A DNA stretch of 48,366 nucleotides from an uncultured Clostridia bacterium (lineage in GTDB: Bacteria; Bacillota; Clostridia; Christensenellales; Borkfalkiaceae), in NCBI GenBank assembly GCA_947629665.1, contig CANREJ010000010.1, positions 1 to 48,366 on the forward strand. Reading direction: 5' to 3'. A program made the translations under genes and the position numbers. Each line of letters begins with the position of its first letter. Position 1 is the first letter of the stretch. The notes beneath the pieces are model-generated. The model did not search any database. It was not told the origin of the DNA and was given only the letters and a program-made list of their open reading frames with translations. This document shows, piece after piece, positions 25,827 to 33,779 of the stretch.

Positions 25827-27257
25827 ATGACAAAAAACAAGACGTTGCTTGCCGCTGTTCTATGCGCCGCATGCTTTGCGGTGATTTTGGGCGCGGCTCC
25901 CTCCGCCGCCCTTGCCAATTCCGCACAGAGCACTTTTTACGGCGTGGACGCCACGGGCGCGATGATGGCCGACAGCGAGAGTCCCGTTATAGTGGAAAAG
26001 GAGCGGCTCATATTTGATTTGAACGAATTTCCTTCCAACTACTACGAGACGGCAGAGCAATTTTTGGACTACGGCGGCAAGGTTACCGCCGAGTATACCT
26101 TTTATAATCCCTCGGGATACACGGTTACATCCAAGCTCCTCTTCCCCTTCGGCAAGACGCCCGACTACTACGTTTACGACAGCGAAGGCGTCCCCGACGA
26201 TTCCTTGAAATACGGCATAACCGTAAACGGCGAAGCGGCGGAAACAAATGTGCGTTACACATATTCGGGCGGACGGCAATTCGATGTAAATAAGGATTTG
26301 GCGCTTGTTTGCGACGGCTACGTTGAGGACGAATTCTTTTCGCCCGACTTGCCCGTAACGGAATATAACTTTTCGGTGGGCGGTTTGTACGGAAAGAACT
26401 ACACCGCGCCCTATGCCGCGTTTGAGGTGCAAAAGGGCGGAAATACGGCGTTTATCTTCAATGCGAACGGCGGCAAAGTGAGCGGCGACGTGCTTTATGC
26501 GGGAACGTGGGTCAATGACGGGGAGACATTGACGGTGTACGCCGCGGGCGAGCCGAAAGTTCCGCAGTGGAAAATTTATGACGACGGCGGAATGAAAAAG
26601 GAGATTGACGCGCAAATAACGCTGAAAACCACCCGCACCCTTACCTTTAAGGAACTTGCAATGGAGGGCCGGAATGAGGACGGCGGCGTAAGCGAAACGG
26701 ACTGGTACAATGCGCGCGTGGCATGCCTCAACCAAAACTATATGTACGCCGAATTCCGCATAACGGGCTTTACGACGTATTTCAGATCGATGTATGAAAG
26801 CCTGATGCGGTGGTATGAGTACGAAATTGTCTTTGCGCCCGGAGAGAGGGTTGTAAACAGCGTTACCGCGCCGATGTACCCGCTTATAGACCTCGATTGG
26901 GCGCCGGCGTTACATGAATACAGCTATCTTTTATCGCCCGCAAAAACCTGGAAGGAGTTTGGGGAACTGAAAATCGAGATAAACACCCCCTACTATATCA
27001 CGGCGAGCGGCATTGACGGCTTTGAAAAGACGGACACGGGTTACAGCCTTACGCTTGACGGATTACCCGACAAGGAGCTGGAATTTACGCTCTGCGCGGC
27101 GGAAAAACCGGGGTGGTCGGAGCAATATAAAAAAAGTATGGAGCTGACCGTTACGATTTACGTTTTACTGCTGCTTGTGCCCGTGGTTATTATTGCTTTG
27201 GTTCTAATTGCAGTTGTGTTGGTGCACAGAAAAAACAAGAAAAACAGACTGTATTGA
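25827..27257 (+). CDS. Secreted, C-terminally anchored surface protein
   Basis: A 476-residue protein with an N-terminal signal peptide (basic start, hydrophobic core, likely cleavage after ALA in PSAALANSAQ) and a C-terminal span (about 440-465) followed by basic residues HRKNKKNRLY. It is therefore a type I membrane protein with a large outside domain. The domain is strand-rich, with segments such as KVTAEYTFYNPSGYTVTSKL that look like an immunoglobulin-like or DUF4424-like arrangement, but I do not recognise the family with confidence. GGGGTG just before the ATG supports the start. It sits between rnf and its flavinylation genes, on the same strand as rnf. Confidence 0.65.
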   Translation: MTKNKTLLAAVLCAACFAVILGAAPSAALANSAQSTFYGVDATGAMMADSESPVIVEKERLIFDLNEFPSNYYETAEQFLDYGGKVTAEYTFYNPSGYTVTSKLLFPFGKTPDYYVYDSEGVPDDSLKYGITVNGEAAETNVRYTYSGGRQFDVNKDLALVCDGYVEDEFFSPDLPVTEYNFSVGGLYGKNYTAPYAAFEVQKGGNTAFIFNANGGKVSGDVLYAGTWVNDGETLTVYAAGEPKVPQWKIYDDGGMKKEIDAQITLKTTRTLTFKELAMEGRNEDGGVSETDWYNARVACLNQNYMYAEFRITGFTTYFRSMYESLMRWYEYEIVFAPGERVVNSVTAPMYPLIDLDWAPALHEYSYLLSPAKTWKEFGELKIEINTPYYITASGIDGFEKTDTGYSLTLDGLPDKELEFTLCAAEKPGWSEQYKKSMELTVTIYVLLLLVPVVIIALVLIAVVLVHRKNKKNRLY

Positions 27258-27282
27258 AAATTTTAAAAAGGAGCGCGTGTTT

Positions 27283-27508
27283 CGCGCTTAACGAAGGTTG
27301 CCGCAAGTCAAGCGTAAAATAATTTACGGCGCAAGCAAAACCACGCTTTTGCGCCAGCGCACTCAATTTGCGCATACCTGCGCCTCTGCGGGGTGAATTT
27401 GCGCCATTATATAAAAAGTGCGCCCTTAAAATGGCGCAAAGAGGGCGAGTAGCCCTGAAAATCACGAAAAATCCCAAGCACGGCTTGCTTGGGATTTTTG
27501 TGAACTTG
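27283..27508 (+). repeat. Mosaic intergenic repeat, copy D
   Basis: Contains CGAAGGTTGCCGC (shared with copy C), the GGCGCAAGCAAAACCACGC...TTTTGCGCC hairpin, ATTTGCGCATACCTGCGCCTC (shared with copies B and E) and the terminal hairpin. Here the hairpin has perfect 14-bp arms AAAAATCCCAAGCA/TGCTTGGGATTTTT and ends in GTGAAC. The arm sequence differs from copies A and E on both sides, so pairing is kept. Confidence 0.85.
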
Positions 27509-27967
27509 TTATATTATTACCGTGTTGTCCTCTTTCAGGCCAAAAGGGACTATTTTTAAGCCGTGAGGGGAACAGTAGATTATCCCCGAATTGTCGGATA
27601 TGGCGGGGGTGTGTACGCAGTCCTTGCCGCGGCAGTCCGCCTCCACTATCTTTGCCGTGCGTTTGGACTTGTTTATTTCCAGCACATTGTAGCCGCCGTT
27701 CACTTCTATCCTCACAGATAAAACTTCGCCCCCGCTTACGGTTACGTCCGCCGAAAAGGAACTGTACTCGCCCTTTTCAAAGTCGTACTCGAACAATACC
27801 TTACTGCCCACGCAGGCGCGCACCCCCGCAAGCGGCGAGTTGTCGCGCGGGATAAATACCGCCAAAAAAGTTGCCGCAACCAGCAAGAGTATTGCGCCGT
27901 AAACTATGAGGTCGGCTATTTTAAAGCCCCTGTCCTTTTTTACCTGTTGTATCTTTTTTAAAGACAT
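27509..27967 (-). CDS. NusG domain II-containing protein
   Basis: A 152-residue membrane-anchored protein: one N-terminal span (about 20-41), then a small beta domain of the NusG-II family with the cysteine signature ADCRGKDCVHTPAIS...IYCSPHGLKI (about 108-138). Despite the name it is not the transcription factor. Such proteins lie outside the cell and often accompany ApbE and Gx transporter genes in Firmicutes. The gene lies 8 nt after apbE. Its stop codon sits directly at the edge of repeat copy D. The role is unknown; the cysteines could be redox-active. Confidence 0.8.
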   Translation of the reverse strand: MSLKKIQQVKKDRGFKIADLIVYGAILLLVAATFLAVFIPRDNSPLAGVRACVGSKVLFEYDFEKGEYSSFSADVTVSGGEVLSVRIEVNGGYNVLEINKSKRTAKIVEADCRGKDCVHTPAISDNSGIIYCSPHGLKIVPFGLKEDNTVII

Positions 27968-27975
27968 TTCGCTTT

Positions 27976-29142
27976 TTAGAGGCGGCTGAAACTTTGGTTT
28001 ACGAGTTCATAGCCGCCTTCCGCTATGTTTGTATAGTATTTATAGCCGTTTCCGGTGTTTAAAGTGAACACAACCTGCCTGTTTTGGAGTTGGGCAGATA
28101 TAAACTCCTCCGCCTTTTGCGCGCCCATTGCCATAATCGCCGTGGTAATGGCGTCGTTTTCTGCCGCGGAGCCGCCTATCACCGTGGCGGACATTATGCC
28201 GCTTTCGATGGGCTTGCCCGTAAACGGGTCAAATACGTGGCAATAGCGCACACTGCCGTTTTCGTCCGCCAGTTCGTAGTAATTTTCGTAGTCGCCGCTT
28301 GAAGATACGCACGAATCGCAAACAGGTATGTTGATATACTGCGCGGGTCCTGCGTAAACGCCGTTTTCCATTTCGGGACGGGGGTTTTTAAGCCCCAGCG
28401 TGAACATGCCGCCATCGTTGGGATATTTTTTAAAGACTACGGAGCTGGAAGAAAAGTTGAAACGCGCGTACTCATATCCGTTTTCGGTTAAAATTCGGTC
28501 TGCCTTGTCCGCGGCGTAGCCCTTGCCTATACCGCCTATATCCACTTTCAGGGAAATTTGCTCGCCGTTGCACTCCACCGTAAAGTCCGGCTTCCGGGCG
28601 TAAAATTTATCGCCCTCACGCGAGAGCGATAAGTCGGTAAAATGCCCCGATAACTCAACATATTTTGAGATTTCTTCTTCCGCGGGGAGTTCGGCAGGGC
28701 TGCCCGGTGGGGTGCCGCCGTTGAACCCGAACGCTTGAACGCTGTAATATACGGCGGGGTTATAATAACCTTCGGTCAGTTCGCAGACGGTTTTGGCGAT
28801 GGAAAGAACGTTGTAGGCGTCCTCGCCTATTTGCACCTTTTCGCCCGCCGCGGCGGCGTTGAAGCGGGATATATCCGAGCCCTCGTAAGAAGTTGAAAGC
28901 GCGGAATCAAGCCCGCGCAACATAATGTTTATTTCGTCGGCGGTTCTCTGGAACTTGGCGGTGCGCACCTTGTCCTCCACCCCGTTCACTTCAAAATAAT
29001 CGTAGACGGTGAGTTCGGCGGCGGCGTTCATGACGTAGAGATACTCCTCGCTCATTTGGGAATACTCACGGGCGGGCGAACAACCGCAAAGCGCGGCCGA
29101 GGACATTATTAAACTTGCAAATATTACCGCCGATTTTTTCAT
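27976..29142 (-). CDS. apbE: ApbE family FMN transferase lipoprotein
   Basis: Attaches FMN from FAD to threonine or serine of target proteins, here most plausibly RnfD and RnfG. The 388 residues begin with a lipoprotein signal ending in lipobox LCGC, so the mature protein is membrane-tethered outside. VDIGGIGKGYAADKADRIL is the FAD-binding signature and ENDAITTAIMAMG the magnesium site. The ATG giving MKKSAVIF was chosen because it creates the signal peptide; no clear Shine-Dalgarno sequence precedes it. Repeat copy E lies directly upstream and could supply the promoter. Confidence 0.92.
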   Translation of the reverse strand: MKKSAVIFASLIMSSAALCGCSPAREYSQMSEEYLYVMNAAAELTVYDYFEVNGVEDKVRTAKFQRTADEINIMLRGLDSALSTSYEGSDISRFNAAAAGEKVQIGEDAYNVLSIAKTVCELTEGYYNPAVYYSVQAFGFNGGTPPGSPAELPAEEEISKYVELSGHFTDLSLSREGDKFYARKPDFTVECNGEQISLKVDIGGIGKGYAADKADRILTENGYEYARFNFSSSSVVFKKYPNDGGMFTLGLKNPRPEMENGVYAGPAQYINIPVCDSCVSSSGDYENYYELADENGSVRYCHVFDPFTGKPIESGIMSATVIGGSAAENDAITTAIMAMGAQKAEEFISAQLQNRQVVFTLNTGNGYKYYTNIAEGGYELVNQSFSRL

Positions 29143-29164
29143 TTTTAAAACCGAATAAAGTTGC

Positions 29165-29436
29165 AATCACGGAGTGCTGTAATTACGGAGTTAGCAACGG
29201 GTTAGAAACAAGCAAGACAAGGAGCGTGCGTATTCCCAAATAATTTACGTTGCAAGCAAAACCACGCTTTTGCGCCGCAAGCCACAATTTGCGCATACCT
29301 GCGCCTCAGCAGTGGGAATTGCCGCCATTATATATTATGTGCGCCCTTAGAATGGCGGCAAGGGCGGCTGGCCGCCCAAACTCACGAAAAATCGCAGGCA
29401 CGGCTTGCCGAGATTTTTGTGAACAGCGTAGCTTAT
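29165..29436 (+). repeat. Mosaic intergenic repeat, copy E
   Basis: Begins with GCTGTAATTACGGAGTTAGC, then a 39-bp block (29194-29232) identical to 32165-32203, the GCAAGCAAAACCACGC hairpin, a 36-bp block (29272-29307) and a 41-bp block (29352-29392) identical to copy B in inverse orientation. It ends with the CGAAAAATCGC...GAGATTTTTGTGAAC hairpin and CAGCGTAGCTTAT, which provides the lgt stop codon. Confidence 0.88.
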
Positions 29437-30293
29437 CCGCGCTTGGCGGCAGCCTTTTCCGGGTGCTTCATGTGCTTCGCCAACACATACTTCTGCAAGA
29501 ATATATATCCCACTCCCAAAATTACCATGACGATGGACCATATCTGCGAGGGATAGAGCGCCGTGCCGAGGAATTGCCCGCGCGCATCGCCGCGGAAAAA
29601 TTCTATTATGAAACGCCATATGCCGTAGGCTATCATGTATACGGAAAAGTTGTAGTTGAACCGGAATTTAAAATACAGTATGGACATTGCAAAGGCGAGC
29701 GCCAGCAAAAAAAACATTTCGTAGAGCTGGGTGGGAATGACGTTTACTCCGGGCAGGGGCGCGGCGCAGGGCAAGCCCCAGGTGTGGCGAGGCTCGGAGG
29801 GCAGTCCGTAGCAACAGCCGCCGAAAAAGCAACCGAGTCTGCCGAACGCATGCGCTATGCAGATTGCAATTGGAATAAAGGGCAACGCGTCCGTTAAAGT
29901 GGCGTTCATGTTATTTTTCAAAAACTTGATTTTTGTGCGCGGGGCTATTACGTAGATATACAAAAAATACACGCCCAAAAAACTTGCCACGCCGCCTATC
30001 AGTCCGCCCAAAAAAGTCATGCCGCTCAACTTGAAGCCCGCCGAAGGGTTGGCTATATAATTATAGGTTGACTGGAAGAGCATTGCGGCAAATATGCCGA
30101 AGCCCGTGCCCGCTATGCCTATTACGACGATTTTATCCATTGAGTCCTCGTTGAACTTCTTTTTCCACATCGTAACAAGCAAAAAAACAAAGCACAGCAC
30201 TATTCCGCCCGCCATACATATCCCATATGGATAGATGCCGGGCGCGTTATTGCAGTGATTATCCGTAAAGTATATTAATGCGCCGGGATGCAT
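29433..30293 (-). CDS. lgt: Prolipoprotein diacylglyceryl transferase
   Basis: Adds diacylglycerol to the lipobox cysteine of prolipoproteins, such as the ApbE encoded next door. The 286 residues have about seven spans. The active-site region reads AHAFGRLGCFFGGCCYG (about 148-164), the cysteine-rich variant of the GRxGNFxNxExYG signature common among clostridial Lgt-like proteins, and a conserved RFIIEFFRGD follows near the end (about 235-244). AGGAA eight bases before the ATG supports the start. The stop codon lies in repeat copy E. A TTGACT-17-TATACT promoter is upstream. Confidence 0.88.
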   Translation of the reverse strand: MHPGALIYFTDNHCNNAPGIYPYGICMAGGIVLCFVFLLVTMWKKKFNEDSMDKIVVIGIAGTGFGIFAAMLFQSTYNYIANPSAGFKLSGMTFLGGLIGGVASFLGVYFLYIYVIAPRTKIKFLKNNMNATLTDALPFIPIAICIAHAFGRLGCFFGGCCYGLPSEPRHTWGLPCAAPLPGVNVIPTQLYEMFFLLALAFAMSILYFKFRFNYNFSVYMIAYGIWRFIIEFFRGDARGQFLGTALYPSQIWSIVMVILGVGYIFLQKYVLAKHMKHPEKAAAKRG

Positions 30294-30320
30294 AATTTTT
30301 ATTCCTTTTTGTTTTTTTTA

Positions 30321-30349
30321 AGTATATATCCGCCGCGGCGCAAAGTCAA
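30321..30349 (-). promoter_or_regulatory. lgt promoter
   Basis: On the minus strand, TTGACT and TATACT are separated by 17 nt, with a leader of about 20 nt containing AAGGAA. Confidence 0.65.
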
Positions 30350-30371
30350 GCGACCGCAATGGAAAATAATT

Positions 30372-31763
30372 CTATTTACTCTGCGTTTGGGGTTTACGCG
30401 GAAATAATTTTACGCCGCGCAGGCACTTGATGCGCATATAGAACACAAACGCCAGAACCATGCTCACGGACCAGCCCAGCGCCCACGCCCAGCATACGCC
30501 CGCAAAGCCCCAGCCCACAGACGTTAAAATATACACGAGCGCAACCCTTAAAATGAGGTCGGTGAAGGTGCTTACGGCAAAGCCTATGTTGCCGCCGCAA
30601 CCGCGCACGACGCCGTCGGAAACGATTTTTATTGTTACCGTGGGCAGAAAACAGGAAACTATTACAAGAAACTGTTTGGAATATGCAAGCGCGTCGGGGG
30701 TGAGTTTTTCCCTCTGCACAAACAACCGGGTGAATGGCTCCGGCAGGGCTACGAACAGCGTTAAAAACACAAGCGTTACGGCAAGAGCAAACGTGAGTAC
30801 GGCGAGATAGCCCCGCCTTATGCGCTCGTAATTTTCCGCCGCCTTGTTCTGCGAGGCGAAATTCGCCAGGCCGTTGGTCATGTTTATTACGCCCGAATTG
30901 GAGATTGTTACCAGCTTGAAAGCCGTTGTGAAGCCCGTGGTGGCGTCTATGCTGATTTGGTTTATCCTCTTCATTACAAAAAAGTTGCCCACGGACACAA
31001 AGGACTGCTGTAAAATTATGGGCACCGAGGTTGCGGTGAGGTCCTTGAAAATGGATTTATCGAACAGTTTGGGCTTTTGTTCGGGGCAGATAGCTTTTAA
31101 CTTGCGAACCAATACTATTGCCGTGAGTAAGCCCGAAACTACCTGCGAGATAAATGTTGCCCACGCCGCGCCCGCTACGTCCCAATGAAAAACGCACACA
31201 AAAAGTAAATCCAGGGCAACGTTTAATGCGGAGGATATTACAAGGAATATAAATGGCGTTGACGAGTCGCCCAGCGCCGAGCATATGCCGCAACCGACGT
31301 TGTATAAAAATATGAACGGCAGGGAGCCCGTGTAGATATACAGATAAACAAGGCACCTGTCATAATACTCCGCGTCGACCGAGAGCGCGGTTAAAAACTG
31401 CGGGGCAAGGGCAAGCCCAAGCGTCATTATAACGGCGCAAAGTACGGCAAAGGATATCGCCGAGGTGTTGACCGTTTCGCGTACCTTTAAGTTGTCCTTT
31501 TTACCGAAGTGCTTGGCGACGATTACCGAACAGCCGCCGTTTGCGCCTATGGCAAACGCCAAAAGTATGTTTATTACATTGGTGGCGTTGCCTACCGCAT
31601 CGACCGAGAGCGCGCCGCCCGCCGAAAAATTGCCCACTACCAATAAATCCACCATGGAATAGAGTTGCTGAACCATGGCGCAACCGAACAGCGGCAATGT
31701 GTATTTCAGCAGGGTCCGCCATACCCCGCCGTTTGTTAAATCAACAGTTTTTGACCTTTGCAT
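30372..31763 (-). CDS. MATE family efflux transporter
   Basis: A 463-residue polytopic protein with about twelve spans and the MATE/DinF-type N-terminus LTNGGVWRTLLKYTLPLFGCAMVQQLYSMVDLLVVG. It exports drugs or cationic compounds in exchange for Na+ or H+; the substrate is unknown. FGKKDNLKVRETVN lies between early spans, as usual. The ATG giving MQRSKTVDL was chosen because a near-perfect promoter ends 9 nt upstream, and a longer reading would run through it. No Shine-Dalgarno sequence is seen, so translation is probably from a leaderless mRNA. Confidence 0.92.
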   Translation of the reverse strand: MQRSKTVDLTNGGVWRTLLKYTLPLFGCAMVQQLYSMVDLLVVGNFSAGGALSVDAVGNATNVINILLAFAIGANGGCSVIVAKHFGKKDNLKVRETVNTSAISFAVLCAVIMTLGLALAPQFLTALSVDAEYYDRCLVYLYIYTGSLPFIFLYNVGCGICSALGDSSTPFIFLVISSALNVALDLLFVCVFHWDVAGAAWATFISQVVSGLLTAIVLVRKLKAICPEQKPKLFDKSIFKDLTATSVPIILQQSFVSVGNFFVMKRINQISIDATTGFTTAFKLVTISNSGVINMTNGLANFASQNKAAENYERIRRGYLAVLTFALAVTLVFLTLFVALPEPFTRLFVQREKLTPDALAYSKQFLVIVSCFLPTVTIKIVSDGVVRGCGGNIGFAVSTFTDLILRVALVYILTSVGWGFAGVCWAWALGWSVSMVLAFVFYMRIKCLRGVKLFPRKPQTQSK

Positions 31764-31772
31764 GCTCTTTAT

Positions 31773-31801
31773 ATTATAGTGTTTCCCACAGGTTAAGTCA
31801 A
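31773..31801 (-). promoter_or_regulatory. MATE gene promoter, leaderless
   Basis: On the minus strand, TTGACT and TATAAT are separated by 17 nt; the -10 box ends 9 nt before the ATG. This is the clearest leaderless layout in the window. Confidence 0.7.
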
Positions 31802-31808
31802 ATAAAAA

Positions 31809-31831
31809 ATACCCGCATATAAAGCGGGTAA
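31809..31831. terminator. Terminator upstream of the MATE gene
   Basis: TACCCGC and GCGGGTA flank ATATAAA, with A6 and T5 tracts on the sides. It separates the MATE transcription unit from read-through out of the ssb side. Confidence 0.7.
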
Positions 31832-31835
31832 ATTT

Positions 31836-32294
31836 TTGCGGCGGGTCGGCAACGTTACGTTGCATCCGGGTTTCTTGCAGCGTGTCGCTGCGGCCAAGTT
31901 TCTTAATTGCGGAAGCGGCAGACTAAGGTTGACACAAGTCAAACATAAATTTTTGTTGCCGTGTTATCCTGCCTCGACCGAAATAAACAAAAAAATTATG
32001 TGCTACGAAGTTAGCGGTGGGTAGAAGCGAGTTATGCAAGGCGCGCATATTTTAAAATAATTAACGTTGCAAGCAGGGTTTCCCTGTAATTACGAAGTCT
32101 GCAAGTGCGCAGATACGAGCAGAGCGAGGCTTATACACAACTATCGGTAGTTATTACGAAGTCTGCAACGGGTTAGAAACAAGCAAGACAAGGAGCGTGC
32201 GTAAGCGACGACGGGCGCGTACATAGACGTACGCAACCGAGGAGTGCGCAAACGCGACACAGTATTGCGCCGTTTATAACACGTTGGCGGGAGC
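31836..32294 (+). repeat. Mosaic intergenic repeat, copy F
   Basis: Starts with a diverged GCGGCGGGTCG...GGGTTTCTT unit like copy C, then GACACAAGTCAAACATAAATTTTTG (cf. 17935). A 43-bp block (32004-32046) is identical to 18265-18307, and a 39-bp block (32165-32203) is identical to copy E. Two further degenerate TTACGAAGTCTGCAA units and an AACTATCGGTAGTT palindrome follow. It ends in TTATAACACGTTGGCGGGAGC as in copy A (55-78). The small hairpin reads GCGTACATAGACGTACGC here and TGTACATAGACGTACA in copy C, keeping its pairing. Confidence 0.85.
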
Positions 32295-32966
32295 CTACTC
32301 GCGGGCGGCGGAGTACAGGTCAAACTCCTCCTCAATATCAAACTCCGAATCGTCGTCGAAGGCAGCGAGCTTGGAAATGGATACTTCGTATGCCGTCATC
32401 GTTAAAAAACTTTCGTCCGGTTGCTTTTTTTGGTATTCGCGGCTCTGTATTCTGCCGGAGAGCGCAACCCTGTCCCCAACGGACAAATTGCGCACAAACC
32501 GCGCGTTTCTGCCCCACGCTATGGCGGGGATATAGTCCGACTTATTATAACTGCGGTTTACGGCTATTAACAGGTCGGCAATTTCCCTGTTGAAGGGTGT
32601 TGTGCGGTATACGGGCGGCTTACAGATATAACCCGAAAGCACTATGGAATTGGGGTTTTTGCCCGGCTGGGCGTCTAAAAGTTCGCGCACGAACACGGTA
32701 AGCATAAGCCGCGATTTGCCGTTTTCCAGCTTGTTGTAACTGCGGAACTGCCCAAGGGCGCATATTGTGCCGCCTATTGTCATTTGCGGCGTCATTATTC
32801 TTTCGGAAACGGTAACGGGCAAAATATCCGCCTGCCCCGACAGTCTCATCACCTTAACGTAAAATTCGTAAAAACCTTCGCCGTATACCTCGTGCGAGAA
32901 CTTTGCCTCGCTGGTTATTTCCCCATAGAGGTACACCTTATTGTTCTTCTCCGTATTGTAATTCAT
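32295..32966 (-). CDS. SSB-like protein with two OB folds
   Basis: A 223-residue protein. Residues about 4-95 look like one OB fold (KVYLYGEITSEAKFSHEVY...), and residues about 104-185 match a classical single-stranded DNA-binding core (SIVLSGYICKPPVYRTTPF...IADLLIAVNRSY...VGDRVALSGRIQSREYQ). An acidic tail follows, though without the usual DDDIPF tip. It is therefore an SSB relative with a duplicated fold, perhaps for replication or recombination. GGAGG five bases before the second ATG fixes the start; an ATG four codons earlier lies inside that site. It follows the deacetylase gene by 48 nt. Confidence 0.75.
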   Translation of the reverse strand: MNYNTEKNNKVYLYGEITSEAKFSHEVYGEGFYEFYVKVMRLSGQADILPVTVSERIMTPQMTIGGTICALGQFRSYNKLENGKSRLMLTVFVRELLDAQPGKNPNSIVLSGYICKPPVYRTTPFNREIADLLIAVNRSYNKSDYIPAIAWGRNARFVRNLSVGDRVALSGRIQSREYQKKQPDESFLTMTAYEVSISKLAAFDDDSEFDIEEEFDLYSAARE

Positions 32967-33014
32967 ATATGCCTCCATACAATGTATTTCTTTAAAAACC
33001 GTATACGCTATGCG

Positions 33015-33779
33015 CTATTGCGCAGGCTGCTGCCTGCCCGTGCCGTCTATTGTGTAGTTTTGGCGGTAGATAAGTTCGCCCACGGGCACAAATTTATAGC
33101 CCCTGTTCTTTAAAGTTTCCAAAATTATAGGCAGGGATTCCGCAGTGTGCAGCCCGTTGTTGTGCATTAAAATTATCGAGCCGCTCTTTACCCCGTTTAT
33201 AACGCGCATGGCTATATCCGAGGCGGATAAATCCTTCCAATCCAAACTGTCCACGTCCCACTGTATTGTGTAGTAGCCCTGCTCCGTGGCGGTGCGTATG
33301 AGTTCGTCGTCGTAGTCGCCGAAGGGCGCGCGGAAGAGTTCCACTTCCTTGCCCGTTACTTCCTTTATGGCGTTTGACGAGGCGGACAGCTCCATTTTTA
33401 TTTCCTCCGCATTGAGCTTTGACATATAGCTGTGCGTGGAGGAGTGCGTGCCTATTTCACAGCCCGCGGCGTCTATTTTTTTGACGTAATCGGGGTACTT
33501 CTTGCTCCAAAACTCCACCATGAAAAACGTAGCGCGCACGTCCGAGGCTTTCAGCGCCGCCAAAATATCGTCCGTATGCTCGGTGCCCCAGGCGCAGTCG
33601 AAGGTTACGGATATGAGTTTATCCTCCCTCTCCACACTGTAAATGGGCACGAGGCGGGGCGTGAGGTTGAAGTATACCGCATAGGCGTTTGTAAAGCGCA
33701 CGGATACGCACATGGCGGCTATCATGCCGAGGGTTAAAAGCGTGGCTATTGCCGATTTGAGTTTGAATACCTTGAACAA
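33015..33779 (-). CDS. pdaB: Polysaccharide deacetylase, PdaB-like
   Basis: A NodB-fold deacetylase of the sporulation-type PdaB group, 254 residues, with an N-terminal membrane or signal segment (about 5-25). Motif 1 is VTFDCAWGTEHT, motif 2 HSSTHSYMS and motif 3 RAPFGDYDD; HNNGLHTAE gives the last motif. Motif 1 has FDCAW rather than FDD, as in many clostridial members. I propose a TTG start (33779) because GGAG lies eight bases upstream and the product then begins with a normal signal anchor; longer readings lack this. PdaB in B. subtilis is needed to keep spores intact. Confidence 0.82.
   Translation of the reverse strand: MFKVFKLKSAIATLLTLGMIAAMCVSVRFTNAYAVYFNLTPRLVPIYSVEREDKLISVTFDCAWGTEHTDDILAALKASDVRATFFMVEFWSKKYPDYVKKIDAAGCEIGTHSSTHSYMSKLNAEEIKMELSASSNAIKEVTGKEVELFRAPFGDYDDELIRTATEQGYYTIQWDVDSLDWKDLSASDIAMRVINGVKSGSIILMHNNGLHTAESLPIILETLKNRGYKFVPVGELIYRQNYTIDGTGRQQPAQ

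Noticed and set aside
25860-26735. 291-codon frame opposite the surface protein gene
   Set aside because: The plus-strand product has a signal peptide, membrane anchor and Shine-Dalgarno sequence. The opposite frame has none of these.
31836-32024. Open frame of 62 codons ending in CYEVSGG
   Set aside because: This is repeat copy F in the same frame as part of copy C. Similarity between the two predicted peptides reflects DNA repeats, not a protein family.
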